DNA of 64,000 nt from an uncultured Ruminococcus sp. (GTDB taxonomy: Bacteria; Bacillota; Clostridia; Oscillospirales; Ruminococcaceae): positions 1 to 64,000 of the forward strand of contig UQPZ01000001.1 of NCBI GenBank assembly GCA_900543145.1, in the 5' to 3' direction. The translations under genes were made by a program, and so were the position numbers. Numbering within the stretch: position 1 is the stretch's first letter; the number at the start of each line of letters is the position of its first letter. The notes beneath the pieces were generated by a model. The model was not told the origin of the DNA and ran no database searches. It saw nothing but the letters and a program-made list of their open reading frames with translations. Shown here piece by piece: positions 1 to 7,726 of this stretch.

Positions 1-34
1 ACACTTTAACTATTACTGGTAAGGTGTTTTTTTT
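1..34 (+). terminator. Probable intrinsic terminator of an upstream gene
   Basis: An ACACTTT arm pairs with AAGGTGT (one G-U pair) and is followed by a run of eight T. It probably ends a gene lying to the left of the window and separates it from the adhesin. Confidence 0.5.
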
Positions 35-96
35 ATGAAAATTATCCCTTCGGGGTTGACATAGATAAAATCAAAGACGAAAGGAAAAGTGAAAAA

Positions 97-3000
97 ATGC
101 AGACAAAAAATCTAAAAAGACTGGGGATACTGATAGTAACTATCGTGATGACGGTATGTATGCTGTCGGAGGGAATAACAGCCTTAGCGGCAGCGACAAC
201 GGACAAAACGTATACGCTGTCAGGCTGGGGGTACGATTTCCGAAATTCAGGACTTCCAAACGCATACGATCCGTTAACGCAATCAAACAGCAATAATCAG
301 TTCAGGTATCAGTGGGCAAACGAGTTCTATTACTTTAAGAACGCCGAGGGAAAGTATTGCTACTGCGTTCAGCTGGGAACGGTTAATGTGGATGGTACTA
401 CTATGGAACAGCTTGATTTAAAAAAATCTGCAGACAAGTATTATCCTGATACAACTCAGCAAACATATCTTAGACACGCTACAATCTACTCCTACAAAGG
501 CACATGTAAATACGGCTACAGCAAAGAGGTAGAGCTGGTCGCTTCCCAGGCTCTGGTATGGGCAATAAGCGGAAAATACTTCGACAGTTCAACGACAAGC
601 TTGTCAGGCAATGAGAAAACGCTGCTTAACTGTATCAAGGCTTCAAATTCTGCAGCTCATCAAAATATGGTTGACTGCTACAAGAAAATGAAAGCCGATG
701 TTTTACAGCATGGTAATTATCCAAAGGGAACGGTAAACAATAAGTTTTTTGTAGGTAAAAATACAACTTATGCACTCAAATACAACAAATCAACCTGCCG
801 CTGGGAAACAACGATCAGCATGGACAGCTCAATATCACAGTTTACCCTGCCTAAGGTAAGCGGAGTGACCTTTACAAAAAGCGGTTCAAAGCTTAAGGTT
901 TCCGCAACCGAAGCAGGAAGAAAGAATGTTGAAAATAAGGCGCTTTCGCTGACTAAGACCAAAGCAAAGTACGCAAGCAAGATCGAGGAATGTACTCCTG
1001 TATTTCTGGCAGTGAAAAACGGAAGCAATGCTTCCCAAGCTAAAGTATCTTACACTCAGGGAGAAGACCCTGTTGAGGCATACTTCAAGCTTACAGCTTC
1101 AACAGGAAATTTGAAGATAAACAAACAGCTGCTGACCTCAGACGGACAGAAGGTCAACGGCACGGCAGAACAGTATAACAGTATTCTGTTCCAGATCTCA
1201 CATCTTGATTCGGACGGAACAAGACATTATCTGACTTCAGCGAAAGACAGCGACGGTCATTACACATATTCCGGCTCTACAACCGATGATACAAAGGGTC
1301 TTTACCGAGTAGGAGCAGACGGAACATTGGAGATAAAAGGACTGCCTGCCGAAACGTATAATCTCTCCGAGTATCAGACCGCAGACGGCTTTAAACCCGC
1401 AGGAGATATTCACATTACGGTCAATGCAGACAAAACAACAGCTGTTACAGTAAAAAACAGCGGAACAGGCTCGCATATAGACATATACAAAACCGCTCAG
1501 GACTGGAACGGTTCAGAAATTGAAGATACTGCACTGCTTGAAAAGATCTATGAAGCAACAAAGTTCAGGGCATATACTCTTGACAATGGAGTTAAGCAGT
1601 ATATAACTGCCGAACTTGATAATAAGACAGGCTCGGAGAATGACAATGAAAGATATTTCATCGCAAATTATACGGGTCAGACAACAAACGTAAACAATGC
1701 GGCTGTTCTTAGTCTGTATTCCGATTATGACGGTTATTACAATACAAGCTACAGCTTTTTCGGAACGGCAAGGCTTAAAAATGTACCTGAGGGATTATCA
1801 AGAATATATTTTGAGGAGATACAAAGCTATGACAGCTTCGGCTTCTCAAATGGAAACATCAAAGTTTCGGTAAACAAAAATGACGTGAATTTCACCAATC
1901 AGGCGTATTACTTCCGTGCCGGATTCAACAAATACGCCGAGGGAACAACAGATTTTCTTTCTGACGGAACTTTCGGACTTTTTGCAAGCGAAGATATATA
2001 TTCAGGCGATAAGTTAATTTACACATCAGGACAGGAAATAGAGCGGATAGCTTCAAACGGCTCTACTGCATATTTTAATACATATCTTCCTGCATGGGGC
2101 AGCTATTACATTCAGGAGATCGAAGCTCCTACAGGCTATGTTAAGGACGAAACAAAATATGAAGTAAAGGCGAATATGCCTGTACAGCTTTCAAACTCAA
2201 GGCTTTCAGACATTGTGCTGAATATTGAAGATAAAGAAATACGGTTAGCAGTTTCAAAGCAGGACGCATACGGAGAAGAAATCAGCGGCGCGCAAATGCA
2301 GCTTATTGACGAAACAGGCGGCGCTGTTGAAGAGTGGACGTCGGACGGAACAGAGCATATCGTTACAGGACTTGCCGCAGGAAGCTACACTCTGCATGAA
2401 TACTATGCTCCAAGCGGCTACTGCATAGCTACCGATATTGCTGTTACTATCGATGAATACGGTAAAATATTCGCTGATAACACCGAAGTAACTGCGGTAT
2501 CAGATGACGGTCTGCCTCTGATCGTAATGACTGACGAAGCCACAAAGGTTGAAATTTCAAAGAAAGACATCACAGGCGATGATGAGCTTCCGGGAGCTGT
2601 TCTTCAGGTAATTGATAAGGACGGAAACATAATTGACGAATGGGTATCGACCGAAAATGCGCACTGCATTGAGGGTATTCTGATCGCCGGAGAAACCTAC
2701 ACGCTCAGGGAAACGACTGCTCCAAGCGGTTATACACTTGCAACCGACATAGAGTTTACGGTAAATTCAGACGGAAGCGTTACTTATGTTGTTATGTACA
2801 ATTCAGACGCAGTGGGAACAGTAAAGGTTCATAAGAAAACCGAAGGCATGATGAATGTTGAGGGTATAACGCTGATCCTTTCGGGAACGTCTGATTCGGG
2901 GCATGAGGTCAAGCTTACGGCTGTTACCGACAAAGACGGAATCGCTGCTTTTACGGCTGTACCGACGGGAACTTACACTGTAACGGAAGACGCTGATACT

Positions 3001-3771
3001 GTTCCGATCGCATACATGGTTGCCGATCCGATAAAGGTTACGGTTTATGAAGCTGAAACTGTAGACGCTGAGATCTTCAACACAGAGAAAACCGGAATGA
3101 TCGAGATCAGCAAGACTACAGAGGGAATGACTGATCTTGAAGGCATTGAGTTTATACTTTCAGGAACATCTGATTCGGGCAGAGAGATCAGACTTACCGC
3201 TGTTACCGACAAGGACGGAAAAGCAGAGTTTACAAGCATTCCGATAGGAACCTACACTATTACCGAAAATGAAAAGACTGTGCCGTATGCTTACTTGACT
3301 GCCGAGCCGCAGGAGGTGAGCGTTTTTTATGCAGAAACGACAACGGTCAAGATAAGCAACGAAGAAAAGACGGGAGAGATCCATATTCAGAAACGTACTG
3401 AGGGAATGACTGATCTTGAAGGCATTGAGTTTATACTTTCAGGAACATCTGATTCGGGAAGAGAGATCAGACTTACCGCTGTTACAGACAAAGACGGAAA
3501 AGCGGCATTTACAGGCATTCCGATCGGGACTTACACTATCGCCGAAAACGGAGACACCGTTCCTACGGGTTATCTTGTAGCTGACAGTCAGACTGTTCAG
3601 GTATTCTATGCTGAAGCCACAAATGTTGTTGTAAGCAATGAGAAGATTCCTGAAACGCCTTCCTTTCCTGACTCTCCTCCGGCAACCGGAGCTGCGGCGA
3701 TATTCGGAGTTCCGTTGATACTGCTTCTCGGCGGGGTCATTCTTTCTGCCGGAAGAAAAAATGAAAAGTAA
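97..3771 (+). CDS. Sortase-anchored thioester-domain / Cna-B repeat surface adhesin
   Basis: 1224-residue cell-wall protein, probably a host- or matrix-binding adhesin. A signal peptide covers about residues 1-32. Residues 40-330 look like a Cys-Gln thioester domain: YCVQLG around Cys90 supplies the Cys, and SQALVWAI (Gln151) matches the usual TQxAxW motif. Cna-B/SpaA-type beta domains follow, including a pair at roughly 725-900, each carrying APSGY. Three tandem 93-residue repeats begin near residue 905 (279-bp DNA period, unit starts near 2842, 3121 and 3400); the last two are nearly identical. The tail is PPATG (1194-1198), a hydrophobic stretch and RKNEK, a sortase signal with Pro in place of Leu. 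An AAAGGA ribosome site lies 11 bases before the ATG. Function is inferred from architecture; the ligand is unknown. Confidence 0.85.
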   Translation: MQTKNLKRLGILIVTIVMTVCMLSEGITALAAATTDKTYTLSGWGYDFRNSGLPNAYDPLTQSNSNNQFRYQWANEFYYFKNAEGKYCYCVQLGTVNVDGTTMEQLDLKKSADKYYPDTTQQTYLRHATIYSYKGTCKYGYSKEVELVASQALVWAISGKYFDSSTTSLSGNEKTLLNCIKASNSAAHQNMVDCYKKMKADVLQHGNYPKGTVNNKFFVGKNTTYALKYNKSTCRWETTISMDSSISQFTLPKVSGVTFTKSGSKLKVSATEAGRKNVENKALSLTKTKAKYASKIEECTPVFLAVKNGSNASQAKVSYTQGEDPVEAYFKLTASTGNLKINKQLLTSDGQKVNGTAEQYNSILFQISHLDSDGTRHYLTSAKDSDGHYTYSGSTTDDTKGLYRVGADGTLEIKGLPAETYNLSEYQTADGFKPAGDIHITVNADKTTAVTVKNSGTGSHIDIYKTAQDWNGSEIEDTALLEKIYEATKFRAYTLDNGVKQYITAELDNKTGSENDNERYFIANYTGQTTNVNNAAVLSLYSDYDGYYNTSYSFFGTARLKNVPEGLSRIYFEEIQSYDSFGFSNGNIKVSVNKNDVNFTNQAYYFRAGFNKYAEGTTDFLSDGTFGLFASEDIYSGDKLIYTSGQEIERIASNGSTAYFNTYLPAWGSYYIQEIEAPTGYVKDETKYEVKANMPVQLSNSRLSDIVLNIEDKEIRLAVSKQDAYGEEISGAQMQLIDETGGAVEEWTSDGTEHIVTGLAAGSYTLHEYYAPSGYCIATDIAVTIDEYGKIFADNTEVTAVSDDGLPLIVMTDEATKVEISKKDITGDDELPGAVLQVIDKDGNIIDEWVSTENAHCIEGILIAGETYTLRETTAPSGYTLATDIEFTVNSDGSVTYVVMYNSDAVGTVKVHKKTEGMMNVEGITLILSGTSDSGHEVKLTAVTDKDGIAAFTAVPTGTYTVTEDADTVPIAYMVADPIKVTVYEAETVDAEIFNTEKTGMIEISKTTEGMTDLEGIEFILSGTSDSGREIRLTAVTDKDGKAEFTSIPIGTYTITENEKTVPYAYLTAEPQEVSVFYAETTTVKISNEEKTGEIHIQKRTEGMTDLEGIEFILSGTSDSGREIRLTAVTDKDGKAAFTGIPIGTYTIAENGDTVPTGYLVADSQTVQVFYAEATNVVVSNEKIPETPSFPDSPPATGAAAIFGVPLILLLGGVILSAGRKNEK
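2842..3672 (+). repeat. Three tandem 279-bp (93-residue) Cna-B repeats
   Basis: In-frame repeats within the adhesin start near 2842, 3121 and 3400. The first ~95 bases of units 2 and 3 differ at only a few positions, while unit 1 is more diverged. This suggests recent unit duplication and likely length variation between strains. Confidence 0.85.
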
Positions 3772-3814
3772 ATACTGAGATAATATTCGAAGCCTGGCAC
3801 GTTTGTGACAGGCT
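3717..3814 (+). repeat. 98-bp direct repeat, copy 1 (3' end of adhesin gene)
   Basis: Covers the end of the adhesin gene plus an AGCCTGGCAC...GACAGGCT hairpin. It aligns without gaps to 4982-5079 with about 9 mismatches in 98. Copy 1 lacks the T-run that follows the hairpin in copy 2: similarity stops exactly at GGCT (3814). Confidence 0.9.
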
Positions 3815-3820
3815 CAATAA

Positions 3821-4477
3821 TTATAAAAGAATTGACTTGTAAAAATCATTACAAATAGATTTTGTTTTAATATAATCTATCCGTTGATTGTATGTCTGAA
3901 GATGAATAATTTGATTCAGTTCCACAATAAAACAATACCATGCTCTTTCAAATAATTGTGGTATAGTTCTTAGGGTATCATGCGGAAAAAAGTTTGCAAA
4001 TGTTATATTGCTGTTGCTTATGACAGCTGCTGACATTCGATGATTTCCATCTATAATAGTTTTTTCAGATTTTAATTCACAAGGAAAATCTACAATAACT
4101 ATAGGCTCTTTAGAATTAAAATGATACATTTTTAAGTCATTCTGAGGTTGATATTCTATTCCACTATATGCTAAAGCTCTGGCGTTTTCTGTTTGAAGAT
4201 GATACTGATTTGCAATTGATTTTGCTTTATTAATATCAAAATGAATGTAAAAATCACACAAGTTGGGAAGTATAATTGATTGTTGAAAATAAATAAAATC
4301 AGCTTCTTTTGGTTTTATTATTTGAGGTTTGTTATTAGCATAAGCATATTCTAAAACATCAACCCAGTTTGATACTAGTATGTTTATTGGCTTTTTTACT
4401 TTAAGATTCTTATAAAAATTAAGCATACCCTTAATGTTAATTTCGTATAGCGAAAAATTTATATAATTTAATAACAT
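3821..4477 (-). CDS. Protein with a ParB/sulfiredoxin-like DGNHR motif
   Basis: 218-residue protein of unknown function. The start chosen is the ATG at 4477, preceded seven bases earlier by GGAGGTG on the minus strand; a longer frame to 4576 has no such site. The central motif IIDGNHRMSAAV resembles the DGxHR box of the ParB/sulfiredoxin fold, found in partition nucleases, DndB/DGQHR-type and phage proteins. No helix-turn-helix region was recognised, so partitioning is not implied. The gene is distinctly AT-rich and rich in Asn, Ile and Lys compared with its neighbours, lies opposite the adhesin, and sits inside the segment framed by the 98-bp repeats. This fits acquired DNA. The enzymatic role is unknown. 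Confidence 0.6.
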   Translation of the reverse strand: MLLNYINFSLYEINIKGMLNFYKNLKVKKPINILVSNWVDVLEYAYANNKPQIIKPKEADFIYFQQSIILPNLCDFYIHFDINKAKSIANQYHLQTENARALAYSGIEYQPQNDLKMYHFNSKEPIVIVDFPCELKSEKTIIDGNHRMSAAVISNSNITFANFFPHDTLRTIPQLFERAWYCFIVELNQIIHLQTYNQRIDYIKTKSICNDFYKSILL

Positions 4478-4516
4478 AATAAACAACACCTCCAGTATAT
4501 AGAAAGGACTGAAATT

Positions 4517-4687
4517 ATGAAAGCAGGAAAAAAAGATAAAGGAAAAGAAATACGAGTTTCTCGACGAACATTTCAAGGTCTTACAATTTCAATCGTTAAT
4601 GAGTATATTGACATTAACTTACTCAACAAAAATTGCTGTAAATCAAATAGTAAAGCTCTAAAATGCAATCCACTAAAAATCAATTAA
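4517..4687 (+). CDS. Possible small basic protein (56 aa)
   Basis: A short frame diverging from the ParB-like gene, starting MKAGKKDKGKE and Lys/Arg-rich. An AGAAAGGA site precedes the ATG by about seven bases. It lies in the same AT-rich insert. No family was recognised, and an AT-rich chance frame is quite possible. Confidence 0.25.
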   Translation: MKAGKKDKGKEIRVSRRTFQGLTISIVNEYIDINLLNKNCCKSNSKALKCNPLKIN

Positions 4688-4823
4688 TATATTATTGTTT
4701 AGATAAATTGTAACACAACAACGGTTACTTGTCAAGCAATACAAATATATGTAGAAATTTGAATATGAAAATCAAATTATAATATATCGTAATTTGATTC
4801 AAAAAAACAAAGGACGTAATATT

Positions 4824-5036
4824 ATGAAGCGAAATTATAGAGTACCCGTCTATGCTGAGATAAACGGTATAGCAGCCGACTTTGAAACTGATGAACCTTG
4901 CTCATGCGGAGGCAACCTGACATTGGACTTTCCGTCGCAGGAAGCAGCTGATAAGTTTCAAGCTAATGCCGGCGATCCGGCGATACTGCTTCTATGTGGG
5001 GTTATTCTTTCGGTTAGAAGAAAAAATGAAAAGTAA
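4824..5036 (+). CDS. 70-aa chimeric small protein ending in the adhesin membrane anchor
   Basis: The first ~48 residues (MKRNYRVPVYAEING..., with CSCGG) look like an independent small protein. The last ~18, ending ILLLCGVILSVRRKNEK, copy the C-terminus of the upstream adhesin. The junction coincides with the start of repeat copy 2 at 4982, so this is probably a fusion left by recombination. The ATG at 4824 follows an AAAGGA site. No sortase motif and no signal peptide remain, so the tail probably no longer works as a wall anchor. It may be a pseudogene remnant. Confidence 0.5.
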   Translation: MKRNYRVPVYAEINGIAADFETDEPCSCGGNLTLDFPSQEAADKFQANAGDPAILLLCGVILSVRRKNEK

Positions 5037-5079
5037 ATACTGAGATAATACTCGAAGCCTGGCACGTTTGTGACAGGCT
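4982..5079 (+). repeat. 98-bp direct repeat, copy 2 (adhesin 3'-end remnant)
   Basis: Partner of 3717-3814 at a 1265-bp offset. Here the hairpin is followed by TTGTGTTTTTT, so this copy looks like the original terminator end. Confidence 0.9.
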
Positions 5080-5090
5080 TTGTGTTTTTT
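5056..5090 (+). terminator. Intrinsic terminator after the adhesin remnant
   Basis: AGCCTG-CAC pairs with GTG-CAGGCT, followed by a T-rich tail. It is probably the ancestral terminator of the adhesin gene. The stretch 5091-5366 beyond it holds no supported gene, only weak short frames and the hairpins noted separately. Confidence 0.7.
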
Positions 5091-5290
5091 AGATTGGAAG
5101 GGATAGAAAAAAATATGGGTATAATAAAAAAACACCCACCACAGGTTTCGTTTTATTGCCAAAAACGTAACCCAAGCAACACAGATGTCAGTTGCAGCTG
5201 TGAAGCCTTTAGGTGAATGCCTATTATTCGTGTTCAATGAAGTACAATTAGGATAATTAAGCAATATGGTAGTTTGCGGTTTATAATATA

Positions 5291-5355
5291 GCTCAATGGG
5301 TAAATAATGCTTATTGAGCGAAGTCCATAGCCTTATTCAGTTGTGGATTTCGCTC
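5291..5355. other. Two overlapping, mutually exclusive hairpins next to tRNA-Thr
   Basis: GCTCAAT (5291-5297) can pair with ATTGAGC (5313-5319). GAGCGAA-TCCA starting at 5316 can instead pair with TGGA-TTCGCTC ending at 5355. They share bases, so only one can form. They lie just 3' of the tRNA on its strand and may act in its termination or processing. Confidence 0.35.
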
Positions 5356-5366
5356 TTTAAGCGTTC

Positions 5367-5442
5367 TGGAGCTGCTAATCGGATTCGAACCGATGACCTC
5401 GTCCTTACCAAGGACGTGCTCTGCCTACTGAGCCATAGCAGC
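5367..5442 (-). tRNA. tRNA-Thr (anticodon GGT)
   Basis: On the minus strand a full cloverleaf reads from the acceptor GCTGCTA to TAGCAGC. The anticodon stem CGTCC/GGACG encloses the loop TTGGTAA, giving GGT. The T-loop GTTCGAATC is present. The 3' CCA is encoded at 5367-5369 (TGG on the plus strand). Confidence 0.95.
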
Positions 5443-5557
5443 ATAACATAGATATTATACAATATAAAATACAGTTTGTCAAGACCTTTTTTAATATTTT
5501 TTCAGCTGACAGCATATGAATTTAATATGTTCGGATAAACCATTTTAAATGTATAAT

Positions 5558-5586
5558 TTGACAAGCGTTTATTATGGTGATATAAT
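5558..5586 (+). promoter_or_regulatory. Sigma-A promoter of leuB
   Basis: TTGACA (5558-5563), a 17-base spacer and TATAAT (5581-5586): perfect consensus, about 39 bases before the leuB start. Confidence 0.85.
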
Positions 5587-5624
5587 AGTAATGTATTAAA
5601 ATTATACATAAAGGAGTATGAAAG

Positions 5625-6710
5625 ATGAATAAAAAAATTGCCGTAATAAAGGGCGACGGAATAGGTCCGGAAATCGTTTCGGAGGCTATTAAGGTCTTGG
5701 ATAAAACCGCCGCTGTTTTCGGGCACTGCTTTGAGTACGATCAGCTTTTAATGGGCGGCTGTTCTATAGATGTCAACGGAGTTCCGCTCACTGATGAAAC
5801 AATAGAGCGCTGCAAAGCGGCTGACGCAGTCCTTATGGGTTCTATCGGAGGAGATACTACAACCTCACCGTGGTATAAGCTTCCGCCGGAGCTTCGTCCC
5901 GAGGCAGGTCTGCTGAAAATCAGAAAGTCACTTGGACTTTTCGCTAATCTGCGTCCCTCTGTTCTTTATCCTCAGCTTGCAGGAGCCTGTCCTCTTAAAG
6001 AGGAGATCAGCTCAAAGGGTTTTGATATGCTTATAATGAGAGAGCTTACCGGGGGTCTTTATTTCGGGGAAAGAAAAACCGAGGAAATAGACGGTGTAAT
6101 GACCGCTGTGGATACTCTTAGGTACAATGAAAATGAGATAAGAAGAATAGCGGTCAAGGCTTTTGAGGTAGCAATGAAGAGGAATAAAAAGGTGACGAGC
6201 GTTGATAAGGCAAACGTTCTTGATTCCTCAAGGCTCTGGAGAAAGGTAGTGACCGAGGTCGCTGGGAATTATCCCGAAGTTACTCTTGAGCATATGCTGG
6301 TGGATAACAGCGCTATGCAGCTTGTAAAAGATCCTGCACAGTTTGACGTGATGGTTACTGAAAATATGTTCGGAGATATTCTTTCTGATGAAGCTTCTAT
6401 GATAACCGGTTCGATCGGTATGCTTGCCTCCGCTTCAATGAATGAAACAAAATTTGGCCTGTATGAGCCCTCCGGCGGTTCAGCTCCGGATATTGCAGGA
6501 CAGAACAAAGCCAATCCTATAGCGACTATTCTGTCGGCTGCAATGATGCTCAGATATTCGTTTGATATGAATAACGAAGCTGACGCAGTTGAAAATGCAG
6601 TAAATAAGGTTTTGGACGACGGTTTCCGTACAGGGGATATTATGTCAGACGGCATGAAGCTTGTTAGCTGCTCTGAAATGGGTTCGCTTATTGCTCAGGA
6701 AATATATTAA
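5625..6710 (+). CDS. leuB: 3-isopropylmalate dehydrogenase
   Basis: 361 residues, normal for LeuB. It oxidatively decarboxylates 3-isopropylmalate to 2-oxoisocaproate with NAD+ in cytosolic leucine synthesis. GDGIGPEIV opens the protein. LLKIRKSLGLFANLRP is the substrate/NAD region, RELTGGLYFG and VDKANVLDSSRLWRKV carry catalytic Tyr/Lys, FGDILSDEAS holds the metal-binding Asp residues, and GGSAPDIAGQNKANP is the NAD-binding loop. AAGGAG precedes the ATG by nine bases. It has its own consensus promoter. leuA, leuC and leuD are not in the window, so it is detached from the usual leu operon. The related isocitrate and tartrate dehydrogenases are less likely given the LeuB-type substrate loop. 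Confidence 0.93.
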   Translation: MNKKIAVIKGDGIGPEIVSEAIKVLDKTAAVFGHCFEYDQLLMGGCSIDVNGVPLTDETIERCKAADAVLMGSIGGDTTTSPWYKLPPELRPEAGLLKIRKSLGLFANLRPSVLYPQLAGACPLKEEISSKGFDMLIMRELTGGLYFGERKTEEIDGVMTAVDTLRYNENEIRRIAVKAFEVAMKRNKKVTSVDKANVLDSSRLWRKVVTEVAGNYPEVTLEHMLVDNSAMQLVKDPAQFDVMVTENMFGDILSDEASMITGSIGMLASASMNETKFGLYEPSGGSAPDIAGQNKANPIATILSAAMMLRYSFDMNNEADAVENAVNKVLDDGFRTGDIMSDGMKLVSCSEMGSLIAQEIY

Positions 6711-6729
6711 TCTAAGAAAGGAAATTACT

Positions 6730-7140
6730 ATGGCTGAAAAGAAAAGCAGGAAAGGTCTTATTGCATTGATCATCATACTTGCGGTAGTTATAATTGCCGC
6801 TCTGTTCGTTTTTCTGACTGTACATAAGAAAAACAGCGGTAAGGTTCTTGACGGAACATGGAGAGGCGATGCGTTTACACTTACTATAGATTCAGGAGAT
6901 AAAACGTTTGACATTGAATTTACGTCAGGTGATACTGGAAGTCAGAGCGGTACCATAAGCGTTGAACCTCTGACAAAGGGCCTTGGAAATATGTTTGACA
7001 TGAAGGCTTATGACGCGGTACTGAAGAGCGATGATAACGAGATCAAATTCCGCTTTGTGTTGAATGAAGATTATGATGAAATGACGTTTACAGAGCTAGA
7101 AAGCATGGCGGCCGGATTTTTGTCAAAAACAGATGACTGA
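6730..7140 (+). CDS. Small membrane-anchored protein of unknown function
   Basis: 136 residues, starting at the ATG at 6730 with an AAAGGAAA site; the frame is open further upstream inside leuB, but that part lacks a ribosome site. A basic N-terminus (MAEKKSRK) is followed by one strong membrane helix at about residues 9-31 and a roughly 100-residue exported domain beginning GTWRGDAFTLTI. This resembles short beta-rich lipocalin-like domains of secreted Clostridia proteins. It lies 19 bases after leuB and is probably co-transcribed, with a terminator directly after. No named family was recognised. Confidence 0.7.
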   Translation: MAEKKSRKGLIALIIILAVVIIAALFVFLTVHKKNSGKVLDGTWRGDAFTLTIDSGDKTFDIEFTSGDTGSQSGTISVEPLTKGLGNMFDMKAYDAVLKSDDNEIKFRFVLNEDYDEMTFTELESMAAGFLSKTDD

Positions 7141-7156
7141 TAAAAATTGCATTAAG

Positions 7157-7187
7157 AAAGCGGTCGGTATTTTCCGACCGCTTTTTC
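7157..7187 (+). terminator. Intrinsic terminator of the leuB unit
   Basis: AGCGGTCGG pairs with CCGACCGCT around a TATTTT loop and is followed by TTTT. It may also serve the convergent gene ending at 7194. Confidence 0.85.
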
Positions 7188-7193
7188 AGTATT

Positions 7194-7550
7194 TTAAACA
7201 ATAATGCCTACTTTTGCAAGAGCTTTTATAACTGATTCGGAATCAATGGAAAAAAGCTCGCTTTCGTCAGTTCTGTGTTCATGATCAAATCTCTGAAGCT
7301 TTATATAATTTTCGGAATAATCAGCTGAGGTGTAAATATGCGCCATAATATATTGATTTTTTACTGCATAATAATTTACGGGTTTCAGCGTCAGAATAAC
7401 TTCGGGGCTTTTGCTCATAGCTTCGGTCAACTCTTTAAAATCCGAATCAATATAGCAGATCTTACGGCATTTGAGATCATTCAGCCGTACCTTCGGCGGA
7501 GTGCTTTTATCGTTATGCTTTTTCTTTCTGAAAATATTAAAAGCTTTCAT
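7194..7550 (-). CDS. Hypothetical cytosolic protein (118 aa)
   Basis: Start chosen at the ATG at 7550, with GGAGG placed eight bases upstream on the minus strand. It begins MKAFNIFRKKKHND, a basic patch, then a mixed alpha/beta domain with ICYIDSDFKELTEAM and VILTLKPVNYYAV. It has no signal peptide, membrane helix or recognised motif. It is transcribed alone and converges on the leuB unit. Codon use is like that of its neighbours, so it is likely a real gene of unknown function. Confidence 0.6.
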   Translation of the reverse strand: MKAFNIFRKKKHNDKSTPPKVRLNDLKCRKICYIDSDFKELTEAMSKSPEVILTLKPVNYYAVKNQYIMAHIYTSADYSENYIKLQRFDHEHRTDESELFSIDSESVIKALAKVGIIV

Positions 7551-7659
7551 TCGGAATTCCTCCGTAAAAATATTCAAGTTCATTATATCACTGAAATATA
7601 TAAAAGTCAATAATTAGTTATCTTTTACGGAAATTATTCGTTTTTGCATTATATTTTTG

Positions 7660-7688
7660 TTGACTTTTTACTGTATGTGTGATAAAAT
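7660..7688 (+). promoter_or_regulatory. Probable promoter of the PP2C phosphatase gene
   Basis: TTGACT (7660-7665), 17 bases, TAAAAT (7683-7688), about 38 bases before the coding start. Confidence 0.55.
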
Positions 7689-7726
7689 TATATTGATTTA
7701 TTTTTATTAATTGTGAGAACTTATAT

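Noticed and set aside
2842..3672. Tandem repeats considered as a CRISPR array
   Set aside because: The 279-bp units are in frame and encode Cna-B domains; there are no short repeats separated by unique spacers.
3717..5079. 98-bp repeats as ends of an insertion sequence
   Set aside because: They are direct, not inverted, include coding sequence of the adhesin, and no transposase or integrase lies between them.
5091..5290. Short frames after the adhesin remnant (for example an ATG near 5115)
   Set aside because: They are about 30-45 codons, lack good ribosome sites and match nothing; treated as non-coding or decayed sequence.
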